The notes under the pieces: generated by a model | What the model was told of the DNA's origin: nothing | What the model saw: only the letters and a program-made list of their open reading frames with translations | Database searches by the model: none | In this document: piece after piece, positions 30,500 to 39,362 of the stretch | Layout: each line of letters starts with the position of its first letter | How positions within the stretch are numbered: position 1 is the stretch's first letter | Source of the DNA: Peptococcaceae bacterium CEB3 | Lineage (GTDB): Bacteria > Bacillota > Desulfitobacteriia > Desulfitobacteriales > Desulfitobacteriaceae | Direction: 5' to 3' | Length of the DNA: 44,430 nucleotides | Assembly: GCA_001029295.1 (NCBI GenBank) | Contig: LDXJ01000035.1 | Span: forward strand, 1 to 44,430 | Program-made: the position numbers and the translations under genes

Positions 30500-32875
30500 A
30501 TGAAACCAGAATGGTTAAGGTTGCAGGATATTGTTGGAATGGATACGGAAGAAGGGTTTATCTCTTTCCGGGGGAACAGACTTCTTCTTTTCCATGCGGA
30601 TTCGCTTCGTCAACTCAAGGATGAGCTCATCAGGACCCTGGGGTTTGACTTGGCACGGGGAGTGTTTTCCCGATTTGGTTACAGATGTGGACAGAACGAC
30701 AGCCAAAGTATAAAAACAATTTTCGAGCCGAAAGCCGAAAATGAATGGATGTTAGCTGGCCCCAAATTACATACTCTGGAGGGTATGGTGCACGTCACAA
30801 ATGAGGTGCTCGATTATGACCGCCAGTCCAACCATTTTTACATGAGAGGAATTTGGCGCAATTCCTATGAGGCGGAAGAGTACCTGAAGATTTATGGCCG
30901 TTCCGAGCAATCTGTGTGCTGGACATTGGTGGGTTACACCAGCGGATATTGCAGTGAATTTTTCGGCCGTGAAACGATATGTGTGGAGACGAAATGCGTG
31001 GCCCATGGGGATCCCTATTGTCAATACGAAGTGAGGACCAAGGAGGAATGGGATGGAAGGGCGGACAAATACCGGTATGATTTACAACCGAATGCAGTGG
31101 TCAAAAGCTTGCAGCACATGTTGCGGGAAGAAAGGGAAAGGGTTGGCCAATGGCGGGTTTTGAATGATACTGCCTTGCTTCTCTCCCAGGGTCTCAACTT
31201 TGATCCTGTCGATAAAGCGGTTTACCATAAGATATGCCAGTTACTATTTGCAGAGAAGGCTTACTTAGCTGTGTGCGAGGATCATGGTCCGGACTGCCGA
31301 ATTTTTGCCTATGAATTGGCTGCAGACTCGGTGCGGCAAAAGATGGTTAAAGACAAACTGGGAGTTCTTCTCAACCTGATGGTCAACGGTTCATCAATTC
31401 ATCTGGGGGGAGAAAACCTTCCGCTGGGGATGAGTTTTCTTGGCAACTTCAGGGATTTGCTGGGGGTACCTTTGGTTGTCAACGGTCGTGAGACGGGACT
31501 CGTGTTTGTGGTCAACAAAATGACGGCAGAAGGTTTCACCTACTATGACGAAAACCTTCTCACCGTGCTCGGCTCACAAATGGCAATGGCCATGGAAAAC
31601 ACGAGATTGTACCAGTTGACGGATAGGAAATTGAAGGATAAAAACCAGGAGTTAATAAGAATCAATGAATATTTGACAGAACAGCAGAAATTCATGCAGG
31701 AGTCAATGAGTCTCCATGATCGGCTAACCAGTCTGGTGCTGGAAAACGCCGGTATCCACAAAATAGTTAATACTATGAGTCAGGCTATAGGACTGCCTGT
31801 CTGGATTGAGGACAAGGATCTTCGAGTTATGGCAAGAAACAAAAACGGAGCTACGGGGGATTCAGCAGTAGGTGGCCTTCTAACCGTTAGCTCTGAGTCA
31901 GAGCTGCGCGAGGTTCTTGCCAGAAAACAGACCGAGGTTTTGGCAAGAGTTGATTGCTACGGCAAGAAAGTACGCCTCTGTTTCACTCCCATTATTGCGG
32001 GCAAGGAGATCCTGGGCGTCCTCGTGGTGGATCTCCTGAATAAGAGTCTGGCGGAGGATGTGAAACTCATTCTGAGGGACGCCAGTGTGATCATTGCCCT
32101 GGAAATTCTCAAGCGGAAAGTGCTTGTTCAGGACAAAAGACGCTTGGTAAAGAACCTACTTGACGACTGGCTTTTTGGCGAAAGTTGCAACGAAGAGCAG
32201 GTTCTGGACCGGATTTTTAAGCTGGGCCTGGCATTGGATTATCCCATAAACCAATTTGTTTTGGAAGTTTCCGGGGAAGAATTCGGACAGCTCAAGCGAC
32301 TTGTAAATAACTTGGAGGAAAGGCTTCCAGCGCAGGGAATCGTGGGATTTCAGGACCATCAGGTTGTGGTGCTTTTTTGCCAGGATCAAGACGGCCTGGT
32401 GGTGGAACAGATGGCGGGAGATTTAGAAAAAGAGCTGTCGGAAATTCCACATCTCCAGTATTGGCTCACCATCGCCGCCAAAAGTGACAGCATTGAAGAT
32501 ACGAGGCAGAATTTTATCAATGCGTGCGCAGTCAACAAAATCCTCAAACTCCTTCAGAAGAACAACACCAGTTTCCGCTACGAACAGCTTGGGGTTTACG
32601 GAATGTTGGGGATTCATCCGGAAAGGTTTGTTTGGTTTACAAACAAGCTTTTGGGGGAGGTGATTGAATATGATCGCAAACATAACACCGAACTCATCGT
32701 TACCCTTAAGTTGTTCTTTCAAAACAATCAAAATATACAGGCTACAGCCAGGCGCGGATTTATTAATAACGGAACCCTTAAATACCGTCTCAAGCGGATT
32801 CAGGAAATTGCTAAATTGAATCTCTCGGATTCTGATGTGAGCCTGCAGGTGCAATTAGCGTTAAAGTTTCTTTAA
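30500..32875 (+). CDS. Aromatic-sensing regulator: XylR_N + V4R + GAF + PucR-type HTH
   Basis: 791 residues from ATG 30500 (AGAGGAGA upstream; ATG 30458 lacks one). Residues 1-110 match the XylR/DmpR sensor (ISFRGNRLLLFHADSLRQLK, RGVFSRFGYRCG). Residues 120-185 are a V4R domain (GYTSGYCSEFFGRE, with Glu163, Cys166 and Cys174 as likely zinc ligands). A GAF-like domain (about 210-380), a short coiled coil (about 380-405) and a PucR/CdaR-like region follow, ending in the HTH ATARRGFINNGTLKYRLKRI. DmpR/XylR use this sensor with a sigma-54 AAA+ domain; here that is replaced by a PucR-type HTH. It probably senses a phenolic and activates the downstream genes. Confidence 0.88.
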   Translation: MKPEWLRLQDIVGMDTEEGFISFRGNRLLLFHADSLRQLKDELIRTLGFDLARGVFSRFGYRCGQNDSQSIKTIFEPKAENEWMLAGPKLHTLEGMVHVTNEVLDYDRQSNHFYMRGIWRNSYEAEEYLKIYGRSEQSVCWTLVGYTSGYCSEFFGRETICVETKCVAHGDPYCQYEVRTKEEWDGRADKYRYDLQPNAVVKSLQHMLREERERVGQWRVLNDTALLLSQGLNFDPVDKAVYHKICQLLFAEKAYLAVCEDHGPDCRIFAYELAADSVRQKMVKDKLGVLLNLMVNGSSIHLGGENLPLGMSFLGNFRDLLGVPLVVNGRETGLVFVVNKMTAEGFTYYDENLLTVLGSQMAMAMENTRLYQLTDRKLKDKNQELIRINEYLTEQQKFMQESMSLHDRLTSLVLENAGIHKIVNTMSQAIGLPVWIEDKDLRVMARNKNGATGDSAVGGLLTVSSESELREVLARKQTEVLARVDCYGKKVRLCFTPIIAGKEILGVLVVDLLNKSLAEDVKLILRDASVIIALEILKRKVLVQDKRRLVKNLLDDWLFGESCNEEQVLDRIFKLGLALDYPINQFVLEVSGEEFGQLKRLVNNLEERLPAQGIVGFQDHQVVVLFCQDQDGLVVEQMAGDLEKELSEIPHLQYWLTIAAKSDSIEDTRQNFINACAVNKILKLLQKNNTSFRYEQLGVYGMLGIHPERFVWFTNKLLGEVIEYDRKHNTELIVTLKLFFQNNQNIQATARRGFINNGTLKYRLKRIQEIAKLNLSDSDVSLQVQLALKFL

Positions 32876-32889
32876 ACGGAGGGAGAATA

Positions 32890-33516
32890 ATGCCGAGAAG
32901 ACGCAGAATTATTGTTGGAATTTCCGGTGCTTCAGGAGCAATTTATGGCATTCGCTTGCTGGAAAGTTTGGAAGTCGCGGGAGTGGAAACTCATCTGATT
33001 GTTTCTCCCGATGCGGAACGGACTATTCTGACAGAAACCAGGTACAACATGGAACAAGTGTGCGGATTAGCATCCGTGAACTATGAACATAGCAACGTGG
33101 GTGGCGCGGTGGCCAGTGGTTCGTTTCTTAGCGATGGAATGGTCATTGCTCCTTGTTCCATCAAAACTATGTCCGCGGTAGCCCATTCATATAACGATAA
33201 TTTGTTGGTTCGGGCAGCGGATGTCTGCCTGAAAGAAAACCGGAAACTTGTTTTAATGGTCAGAGAGACACCTTTGCATCTTGGTCATCTGCGTTTACTG
33301 ACGGAGCTGGCAGAAACGGGGGCCGTAATCTTGCCGCCGATGCCGGCGTTTTACCATCTTCCCCAGTCCATTGAAGATATTGTGAATCAAACGGTGGGCA
33401 AAGTTTTGGATCAATTTGGGGTTAGGCATGACCTGTTCCGCAGGTGGAATGGAGAGGTGGCAGAGGAACAAAGGACGGTCAAACCCCAATTGATTAAGGG
33501 GTGGAAAGTCAAATGA
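32890..33516 (+). CDS. ubiX: UbiX-type flavin prenyltransferase
   Basis: 208 residues, 14 bases after the regulator stop, with CGGAGGGAG before the ATG. The flavoprotein fold starts RRIIVGISGASGAIYGIRLL, continues with VIAPCSIKTMSAVAHSYNDN and KLVLMVRETPLHLGHLRLL, and ends in LPPMPAFYHLPQSIEDIVN. These are the FMN- and dimethylallyl-phosphate-binding motifs of UbiX. UbiX makes prenylated FMN, the cofactor that UbiD enzymes need; a UbiD gene is the last of this cluster. A ubiX gene inside an aromatic (de)carboxylase operon is common. Confidence 0.93.
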   Translation: MPRRRRIIVGISGASGAIYGIRLLESLEVAGVETHLIVSPDAERTILTETRYNMEQVCGLASVNYEHSNVGGAVASGSFLSDGMVIAPCSIKTMSAVAHSYNDNLLVRAADVCLKENRKLVLMVRETPLHLGHLRLLTELAETGAVILPPMPAFYHLPQSIEDIVNQTVGKVLDQFGVRHDLFRRWNGEVAEEQRTVKPQLIKGWKVK

Positions 33517-33530
33517 GCTTCAAAATATGA

Positions 33531-33543
33531 TTATCCACTTTGG
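33531..33543 (+). promoter_or_regulatory. Candidate regulator site 2 (TTATCCACTTTGG)
   Basis: Second exact copy of the 13-mer at 30356, in the 147-base gap between ubiX and the UPF0261 gene. A gap this size inside an otherwise tight cluster, with a repeated motif, suggests a second promoter here. Confidence 0.4.
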
Positions 33544-33663
33544 CTAAGAAACCGATTTGATTTTTGCCCATTACAGGAATATTCAGGGATCAAACCTTAT
33601 GGTAAGATTTAAATTATTGATAGTAAGAAGATTGCGAAAGTTCACGTAAAGGAGGTGAGAAAA

Positions 33664-34887
33664 CTGAAGAAGACGGTCGCTGTTGTAAGTACTTTGGATA
33701 CCAAGGCGGCAGAGACTTATTACCTGAGGGAACAAATTGAAAGAAGAGGATGCAGGACTCTTGTTATTGATTTGGGAACCAGGGGTGAAGCCCGTTTTCC
33801 GGCCGACGTGACCAGAGAGGAGATTTTTGCTCTGGGCAATCGCGGGGTGGCCGTGTCCGTGGTGGAGGACAGAGTAAGACTGGGAGAAATCATGACGGAT
33901 GGGGCTGCCACCAAGATTAAGGAATTGTATGCTTGTGGTCAGATTCATGCGGCCATTGGTTTGGGAGGAGCCACAAACAGCCTCATGGAAACAAACATTA
34001 TGCGGGTTCTCCCTTTTGGAGTTCCCAAACTGATGGTGAGCAGTGTTGCAGCATCCCGTGGCCTAGCCAGCCGTTACTTCGGAACCGCAGACATTTCCAT
34101 TATGCATTCTGTGGTCGATTTCACCGGTCTCAACGTGTTGACTAAGGATGTTCTGGAACGTGCCGCCGGATCCATAACGGGTATGATAAACGTACCGGAG
34201 CGGGAAGCAGGACTCATTGCGGATAAAAACCTCATAGCGATCACTCAGCTGAGTTTGTGCGAAAGAACCGCTGCGTTCGTGCGGGAACGTTTACAAGAAG
34301 AAGGGTTTCAGGTGATTGGATTCTCGGCAACCGGGGTAGCAGACAAGGCCATGGAGGAGCTCATTGAACGGGAAAGTCTGTTCAGAGCGGTAATTGACCT
34401 TGCTCCCGGGGGGGTCGGAGAAAATATATTGGGTGGTACAAGGTCTGCGGGTCCCAACCGTCTGGAGGTTGCCGGCAAAAATGGGGTGCCCCAGATTATC
34501 GCTCCCTGTGGGGTAAATCTGATGACACCGCCGCGGAGCAAATACAAACCCGAATACTATCGGCGACCAAAATATGATCTTGACCCGTTACGCACATTTC
34601 TGAGGCTAAGTTCGAACGAACTTATAACAGTCGCACAGGCGATGGCCCAAAAACTTAACATGGCGATAGGTCCGGTGAAGGTTTTGATTCCCTTGCGAGG
34701 ATGGGCTTCATTTGATATGGAGGGGTGCGCAATTTATGATCCGGAAAGCGATCGCATTTTCACCAAAGAATTCAGGCACAGGGTAAACAGGAACATCGAG
34801 ATCGTTGAAGTGGATGCCAACATTGATGAACCTGAATTTGGCGCGGCAGTGGTTCAGGCTTTTCATGACGTAATGGAGTATACCTGA
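33664..34887 (+). CDS. UPF0261/Tm-1-like ATP-binding family protein, probable CTG start
   Basis: 407 residues. The family N-terminus KKTVAVVSTLDTKAAE is directly preceded by CTG at 33664, five bases after AAAGGAGGTGA. The GTG at 33655 lies inside that Shine-Dalgarno sequence, so CTG is the better start. Motifs: IGLGGATNSLMETNIMRVLP, TADISIMHSVVDFTGLN, GFSATGVADKAMEELIE, APGGVGENILGG, and a conserved C-terminal PLRGWASFDMEG. The family (plant Tm-1 N-terminal half) binds ATP; its chemistry is unknown. Elsewhere it is often paired with a TIM-barrel phosphonopyruvate-hydrolase-like protein, absent here. The tight operon position suggests a role in substrate activation. Confidence 0.85.
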   Translation: MKKTVAVVSTLDTKAAETYYLREQIERRGCRTLVIDLGTRGEARFPADVTREEIFALGNRGVAVSVVEDRVRLGEIMTDGAATKIKELYACGQIHAAIGLGGATNSLMETNIMRVLPFGVPKLMVSSVAASRGLASRYFGTADISIMHSVVDFTGLNVLTKDVLERAAGSITGMINVPEREAGLIADKNLIAITQLSLCERTAAFVRERLQEEGFQVIGFSATGVADKAMEELIERESLFRAVIDLAPGGVGENILGGTRSAGPNRLEVAGKNGVPQIIAPCGVNLMTPPRSKYKPEYYRRPKYDLDPLRTFLRLSSNELITVAQAMAQKLNMAIGPVKVLIPLRGWASFDMEGCAIYDPESDRIFTKEFRHRVNRNIEIVEVDANIDEPEFGAAVVQAFHDVMEYT

Positions 34888-34906
34888 GGGGAAGGGAGAT
34901 GAAAGA

Positions 34907-36586
34907 ATGATACCAGTACGCTATGATGAACAGACAGCAGCCGAATATAAGGCAAAGGGTTATTGGTCAGACGAAATTTATTCTGATTTTTGGGAAGAAA
35001 ATGCTCGCAAGTACCCGGATAGGGAAGCTTTGGTGGATTCCAAGGGAAAGCGTCTGACTTGGGCTGAAGCAAGCAAGCAGATCCAGCAGGTAGCTCTCAA
35101 GTTGGTAGAACTGGGCATTTCTAAGGATGCCAGAGTGGTTATCCAGCTTCCGAACTGTGTCGAGGGATTTGTGGCGAGGTTAGCCTGCGAAAAGGCGGGA
35201 GCCATATCGATGACGCTGATGCACACTCTCAGACACAAAGAATTAGAAGAAATAATTGGATTGTTAGAGGCCTCCACGGTTATTATCCCTTACATGTACC
35301 GCAATTTTGATTATTATGCGATGCACAGGGAGATCCAAGAGTCGCTACCACTTCTGAAAAATGTGATCGTTATCGGTCCGGAAATTCCGGAGGGAGCCAT
35401 TTCGTTTGATGAAATAATCAACACGCCTACGGAGAAAAACTATCCGAGCGACTATCTCAAGGACCGTCGGCTTGATCCCACACATGTGGGGTTTCTTACG
35501 ACCACCACCGGAACAACCGGGGTGCCCAAAGTCGTTGAGCAAACCTTGGCAGCCCGACTCTGGAGCACCAAAACCCATATAAAAAACTGGAAACTGGGTC
35601 CAGATGATGTGGTATGTGCCGTTGCACCTTGGGCTGGATCGCCGGGTGGAACGCCTACTTATTTCTGTGCTCCTCAAGTGGCAGCCAAAATAGCCTTACT
35701 GTATGAATACACGGCCCCCAATGCCCTCGAATTCTTTCAGACAGAACGCGTTACCATTCCTGCTGTGGTGCCCGCCCAATTGGCTATGATTATTCAGGAA
35801 CCTTTGGAGAACTATGATTTAAGCTCAATAAGGGCAATTCGCTGCTCCGGCGGGTATCTTTCTCCCACTCTGGCAGAGGAAGTAGAACGTAAATTTGGGA
35901 TTCCGATTCTCAGTACCTATGGTTCACAGGACACCGGCTCAGTTTCGGGTGTTGCTCTCACGGACTCAGCAGAAAAGAGGCGTTCTACTGTGGGTCGCCC
36001 TTTACAGGGCAATCAGATTAAGATAGTGGACGATGCGGGGATTATTTTGCCACAGGGGGAGGTCGGACAACTTTATTTCCGAGGGCCGCAAAGTTCCAGT
36101 GGCTATTACAGGGATCCGGAGAAAACCTTTTCTGAGGCCTACGATGCGGAAGGTTGGGCTTCACCCGGTGATCTGGCAAAACTGGACGATGACGGCTACA
36201 TCGTGATTGCCGGCCGAAAAAAAGACATCATCATCCGGGGCGGGCAAAACATTTATCCGGGTGAGATTGAGAATGCCTTAATGGCGCACCCAAAGGTTTC
36301 CAATATCGCCGTGGTAGCCATGCCGGACAAGATTATGGGGGAAAAAGCCTGCGCTTTTGTGATTCCTGCTAATCCGCAGGATCCCCTTACATTTAATGAG
36401 ATGCTTGTCTATCTGCGGACAAAGAAGATAGCCAATTACAAATTACCGGAGCGGCTGGAAATTGTGAACACATTTCCGCTTGCTTCTGAATCCAAGATCA
36501 ATAAGAAACGACTGCGGGAGATTGTTGCTGCCATGCTGAAAGAAGAAGGCTTGTTTGAGGAACGGGCATCGGGAGTTTTCGAGTAA
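34907..36586 (+). CDS. AMP-binding acyl-CoA ligase / aryl-AMP ligase
   Basis: 559 residues of the ANL superfamily. TTTTGTTGVPKV (about 198-209) is the ATP-binding loop; then STYGSQDTGS and GDLAKLDDDGYIVIAGRKKD with IIRGGQNIYPGEIE mark the adenylate and hinge motifs, and SKINKKRLREI carries the catalytic C-terminal Lys. The N-terminus resembles 2,3-dihydroxybenzoate-AMP and aryl-CoA ligases. In this cluster it would activate the aromatic acid made by the UbiD enzyme (4-hydroxybenzoate-like) to its CoA thioester. No carrier-protein gene is near, which favours a CoA ligase over an aryl-carrier ligase. The gap to the UPF0261 gene is 19 bases. Confidence 0.85.
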   Translation: MIPVRYDEQTAAEYKAKGYWSDEIYSDFWEENARKYPDREALVDSKGKRLTWAEASKQIQQVALKLVELGISKDARVVIQLPNCVEGFVARLACEKAGAISMTLMHTLRHKELEEIIGLLEASTVIIPYMYRNFDYYAMHREIQESLPLLKNVIVIGPEIPEGAISFDEIINTPTEKNYPSDYLKDRRLDPTHVGFLTTTTGTTGVPKVVEQTLAARLWSTKTHIKNWKLGPDDVVCAVAPWAGSPGGTPTYFCAPQVAAKIALLYEYTAPNALEFFQTERVTIPAVVPAQLAMIIQEPLENYDLSSIRAIRCSGGYLSPTLAEEVERKFGIPILSTYGSQDTGSVSGVALTDSAEKRRSTVGRPLQGNQIKIVDDAGIILPQGEVGQLYFRGPQSSSGYYRDPEKTFSEAYDAEGWASPGDLAKLDDDGYIVIAGRKKDIIIRGGQNIYPGEIENALMAHPKVSNIAVVAMPDKIMGEKACAFVIPANPQDPLTFNEMLVYLRTKKIANYKLPERLEIVNTFPLASESKINKKRLREIVAAMLKEEGLFEERASGVFE

Positions 36587-36620
36587 ATAAAAAACACGAT
36601 AAGGCAAAGGAGGATCTGCT

Positions 36621-38336
36621 ATGGAAAATTTAGAATTTGCCGATCACCAGGTGGAATGGTTGCCGACTAAGGCCTACCGTCCTGAGGATGAAAAAAGATT
36701 ATGGTTTCATGACAACCTGCATAATAATCCACCGATCAGCCCGATGGGGGCCTCTGTCTACCATTGGCCGCGGGGAACTAAGTATGCAGCCGAGTGGTTT
36801 ACATTTCCCTATTCGCGTGGATTTGATTATGTGCTCTACTACGGTCGGATCTATCCGAGTCCCATACCCATCACGGATCCAGAAGAGATTAAGAGTAAAG
36901 AGCCTATTTTCGGGCAGAAACTGTTTGAAATGGTCAATAATTGGCCGCAGCGTTACGCTGAAGTTGTGGAGGAATGGACTGGATCGCTCAATTATTTGAA
37001 GGGAATTGACAAGAAAGCACTACCTCTGGAGCGGCTGCTTAATCTACTGCGCGATGCGGTCAGTATTTCCAAACGCAGTTGGGAGCTCCATTTTGTGTGT
37101 ATGTATCCGGCTCACTTTGCCTATATGACTTTTGAGGCCCTCTGTCAAAAGTATGGCATTGAAGAAAGACAGATGCGCGTTTTTCTGCAGGGATTTGAAA
37201 CCAAAATGTATGAAATTGACAGGGGCCTCTGGGCGCTGGCCAAAGTGGCCGACGAATTGGAACTGGTGGAAGAGTTCAACGAAATTGCCAGCCAGAGCGA
37301 GCTATTTGAGAAGTTGTCCCAAAGCACTAAAGGCAAGCTCTGGTTGGGGAAGTTTAACGAGTTTTTGGCGGAATATGGTCGGCGTACCACGGCAGCCTTG
37401 TTTGATCCCTACTACAAAACCTGGATCGAGAATCCTATGCCGGCCTTTACCACAATCCAGACCTATATCCTGAAAGGGAGCTTCAATTTTGAAGCACATA
37501 CCAAAAAAATTATTGAAGAACGGGATCAAATGATTGCCAAAACGATCGACGGGATTCCGGAAGCTGAACGGCCAGAGTTCCTTCAGGCTTTGAAACATGC
37601 GCAATATACGTATCCTTTTAACGAAGACCACAATTTTTATGTGGAGCAGTGGACCTATTCGGAACTGCGCTATGTGATTCAGGAATGCGGAAGACGCCTC
37701 GTGCACTGGGGTTTCATGGCTGAAACTGACGATGTGTTTTTTATGACCATTGATGAGTTGGATGAGGTGTTGTCTGACATCAAGGTCGACAAGAAAATTG
37801 GCATTATGGATCACTGCGACCGGGTGCGGAATATGGTGACAAGGCGGAAGTCCGTCTGGCAGGAACTGCATGAGATCAAAGTACCTGCCATCATTGGGAC
37901 GGTACCTGAAGGCAGAATCGACGACCCGGTATTCATCAAGATCTGGGGGATGACGGATGACGTTATCCGCGGTCAGGCTAAACCGGAAATCGATATCGCC
38001 AACCGGTGGGAGGGATTCCCCGGGGCGCCCGGGATTGTAGAAGGAGTTGCCCGAGTCATTTTAGGCTATGAAGGTTTCTCTGAGGTGCAGCCTGATGAAA
38101 TTCTGATCGCTCCCTTTTCCACACCGGCCTGGACGCCTCTCTTTTCCAAAATTAAGGGAGTGGCCACAGATAGCGGCGGGATGCTGGCTCATGCAGCGAT
38201 CTGTGCCAGGGAATATGATATTCCGGCTGTGGTGGGTACGATTACCCGGGGTAAAAAGGTAACTGAAGGAATTAAGACCGGACAGCGGGTGCGGATAGAC
38301 GGCACCAAAGGAGTGGTTGAACTCCTTTCCGATTAG
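36621..38336 (+). CDS. PEP-utilising phosphohistidine subunit, phenylphosphate synthase alpha (PpsA)-like
   Basis: 571 residues that hold only the later part of a PEP-synthase-like enzyme: a long helical substrate region (about 90-440, e.g. VSISKRSWELHFVCMYPAHF) and a C-terminal swivelling domain, GFPGAPGIVEGVARV, then TDSGGMLAHAAICAREYDIP with carrier His524. The ATP-grasp domain is absent and is encoded by the next gene. The His-domain gene before the ATP-grasp gene is the PpsA-PpsB split of Thauera phenylphosphate synthase, which phosphorylates phenol with ATP through a phosphohistidine. Start ATG after AAAGGAGGA. The arene substrate is not shown by sequence. Confidence 0.82.
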   Translation: MENLEFADHQVEWLPTKAYRPEDEKRLWFHDNLHNNPPISPMGASVYHWPRGTKYAAEWFTFPYSRGFDYVLYYGRIYPSPIPITDPEEIKSKEPIFGQKLFEMVNNWPQRYAEVVEEWTGSLNYLKGIDKKALPLERLLNLLRDAVSISKRSWELHFVCMYPAHFAYMTFEALCQKYGIEERQMRVFLQGFETKMYEIDRGLWALAKVADELELVEEFNEIASQSELFEKLSQSTKGKLWLGKFNEFLAEYGRRTTAALFDPYYKTWIENPMPAFTTIQTYILKGSFNFEAHTKKIIEERDQMIAKTIDGIPEAERPEFLQALKHAQYTYPFNEDHNFYVEQWTYSELRYVIQECGRRLVHWGFMAETDDVFFMTIDELDEVLSDIKVDKKIGIMDHCDRVRNMVTRRKSVWQELHEIKVPAIIGTVPEGRIDDPVFIKIWGMTDDVIRGQAKPEIDIANRWEGFPGAPGIVEGVARVILGYEGFSEVQPDEILIAPFSTPAWTPLFSKIKGVATDSGGMLAHAAICAREYDIPAVVGTITRGKKVTEGIKTGQRVRIDGTKGVVELLSD

Positions 38337-38345
38337 GAGGACGCT

Positions 38346-39332
38346 ATGATTAAATTCTTGGAAGATTGCTCAAGAAATGATGTGGCGCTTGTAGGTGGCA
38401 AAGGGGCAAGTCTGGGAGAGTTGAGTAAGGCGGGAAAACAAGTGCCACCGGGTTTTACCATTACTGTAAATGCCTATCGTAAGTTCGCCACGACAACCGG
38501 GGTAAGCCAGATTATTAACAGCTTGTCGGTTGAAGGGAAGGTATCACATATTCGGATCAGGGAGGAACTGGAGCCACACTTGCTAAGTGCCGGCATTCCG
38601 GAAGATGTGGAGGATGCCATCCGGAAGGCGTATTTGCATTTATCCCAGAAAGTGGGCGGGAATCCCCTTGTGGCAGTCCGATCCAGCGCTACCATGGAGG
38701 ACGGTACAAGTACCAGTTTTGCCGGTCAGCATGAAACATTTCTCAATGTCTTGGGAATTGAAGATGTGCTGGACAAAACGCTCAAATGTTGGGCCAGTAT
38801 GTTCTCAACCCATGCCTTGCATTACCGGTCCGCTAATGACATCCCTATTGAGGAGGAGGCTATGGCCGTAGTCGTCCAGAAAATGGTTAATGCGAAAGCT
38901 TCTGGAGTGGCTTTCACGGTGGATCCTGTAAGCGGGGATCAGAGTAAAGTGGTGATTGATGCTTCCTGGGGTTTGGGAGAGGGAATTGTCGGCGGTCTTG
39001 TGACACCGGATCACTTCGTAGTGGATAAAGAGAGTCTGGAAATTACGGAACGATGGATATCTCCAAAGAGCATGGAGGTTGTACGGGATGCTCAAAGCGG
39101 AGAGACCATTCATAGAGAGGTGGCTAAGGAAAGACAAAATACATCTTGTCTCACGGCTATGGAAATAAAGTCGATTGCTCAGATTGCAGTGTCCATTGAA
39201 GAGCACTACGGACAACCTCAGGACATAGAGTGGGCATTGGAGCGAAGTATTCCTTTTCCCAAAAGCCTCCTTGTCCTGCAAAGCCGTCCTGTTACAGTGT
39301 GGGGTAGGGCTAAGATGGGATTACAACATTGA
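38346..39332 (+). CDS. ATP-grasp (PPDK N-terminal) subunit, phenylphosphate synthase beta (PpsB)-like
   Basis: 328 residues covering just the nucleotide-binding domain of PEP synthase: LVGGKGASLGELSKAG, VAVRSSATMEDGTSTSFAGQ, VVVQKMVNAKASGVAFTVDP, ASWGLGEGIVGGLVTPD and QDIEWALE..LLVLQSRPV. It starts ten bases after the PpsA-like stop behind GGAGG. It should bind ATP and phosphorylate the His of the partner protein. A PpsC-like third subunit with CBS domains, present in Thauera and stimulatory there, is not found in the window. Confidence 0.85.
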   Translation: MIKFLEDCSRNDVALVGGKGASLGELSKAGKQVPPGFTITVNAYRKFATTTGVSQIINSLSVEGKVSHIRIREELEPHLLSAGIPEDVEDAIRKAYLHLSQKVGGNPLVAVRSSATMEDGTSTSFAGQHETFLNVLGIEDVLDKTLKCWASMFSTHALHYRSANDIPIEEEAMAVVVQKMVNAKASGVAFTVDPVSGDQSKVVIDASWGLGEGIVGGLVTPDHFVVDKESLEITERWISPKSMEVVRDAQSGETIHREVAKERQNTSCLTAMEIKSIAQIAVSIEEHYGQPQDIEWALERSIPFPKSLLVLQSRPVTVWGRAKMGLQH

Positions 39333-39362
39333 AACAAAAATCAAAAAGGGGGATCTACAGGT

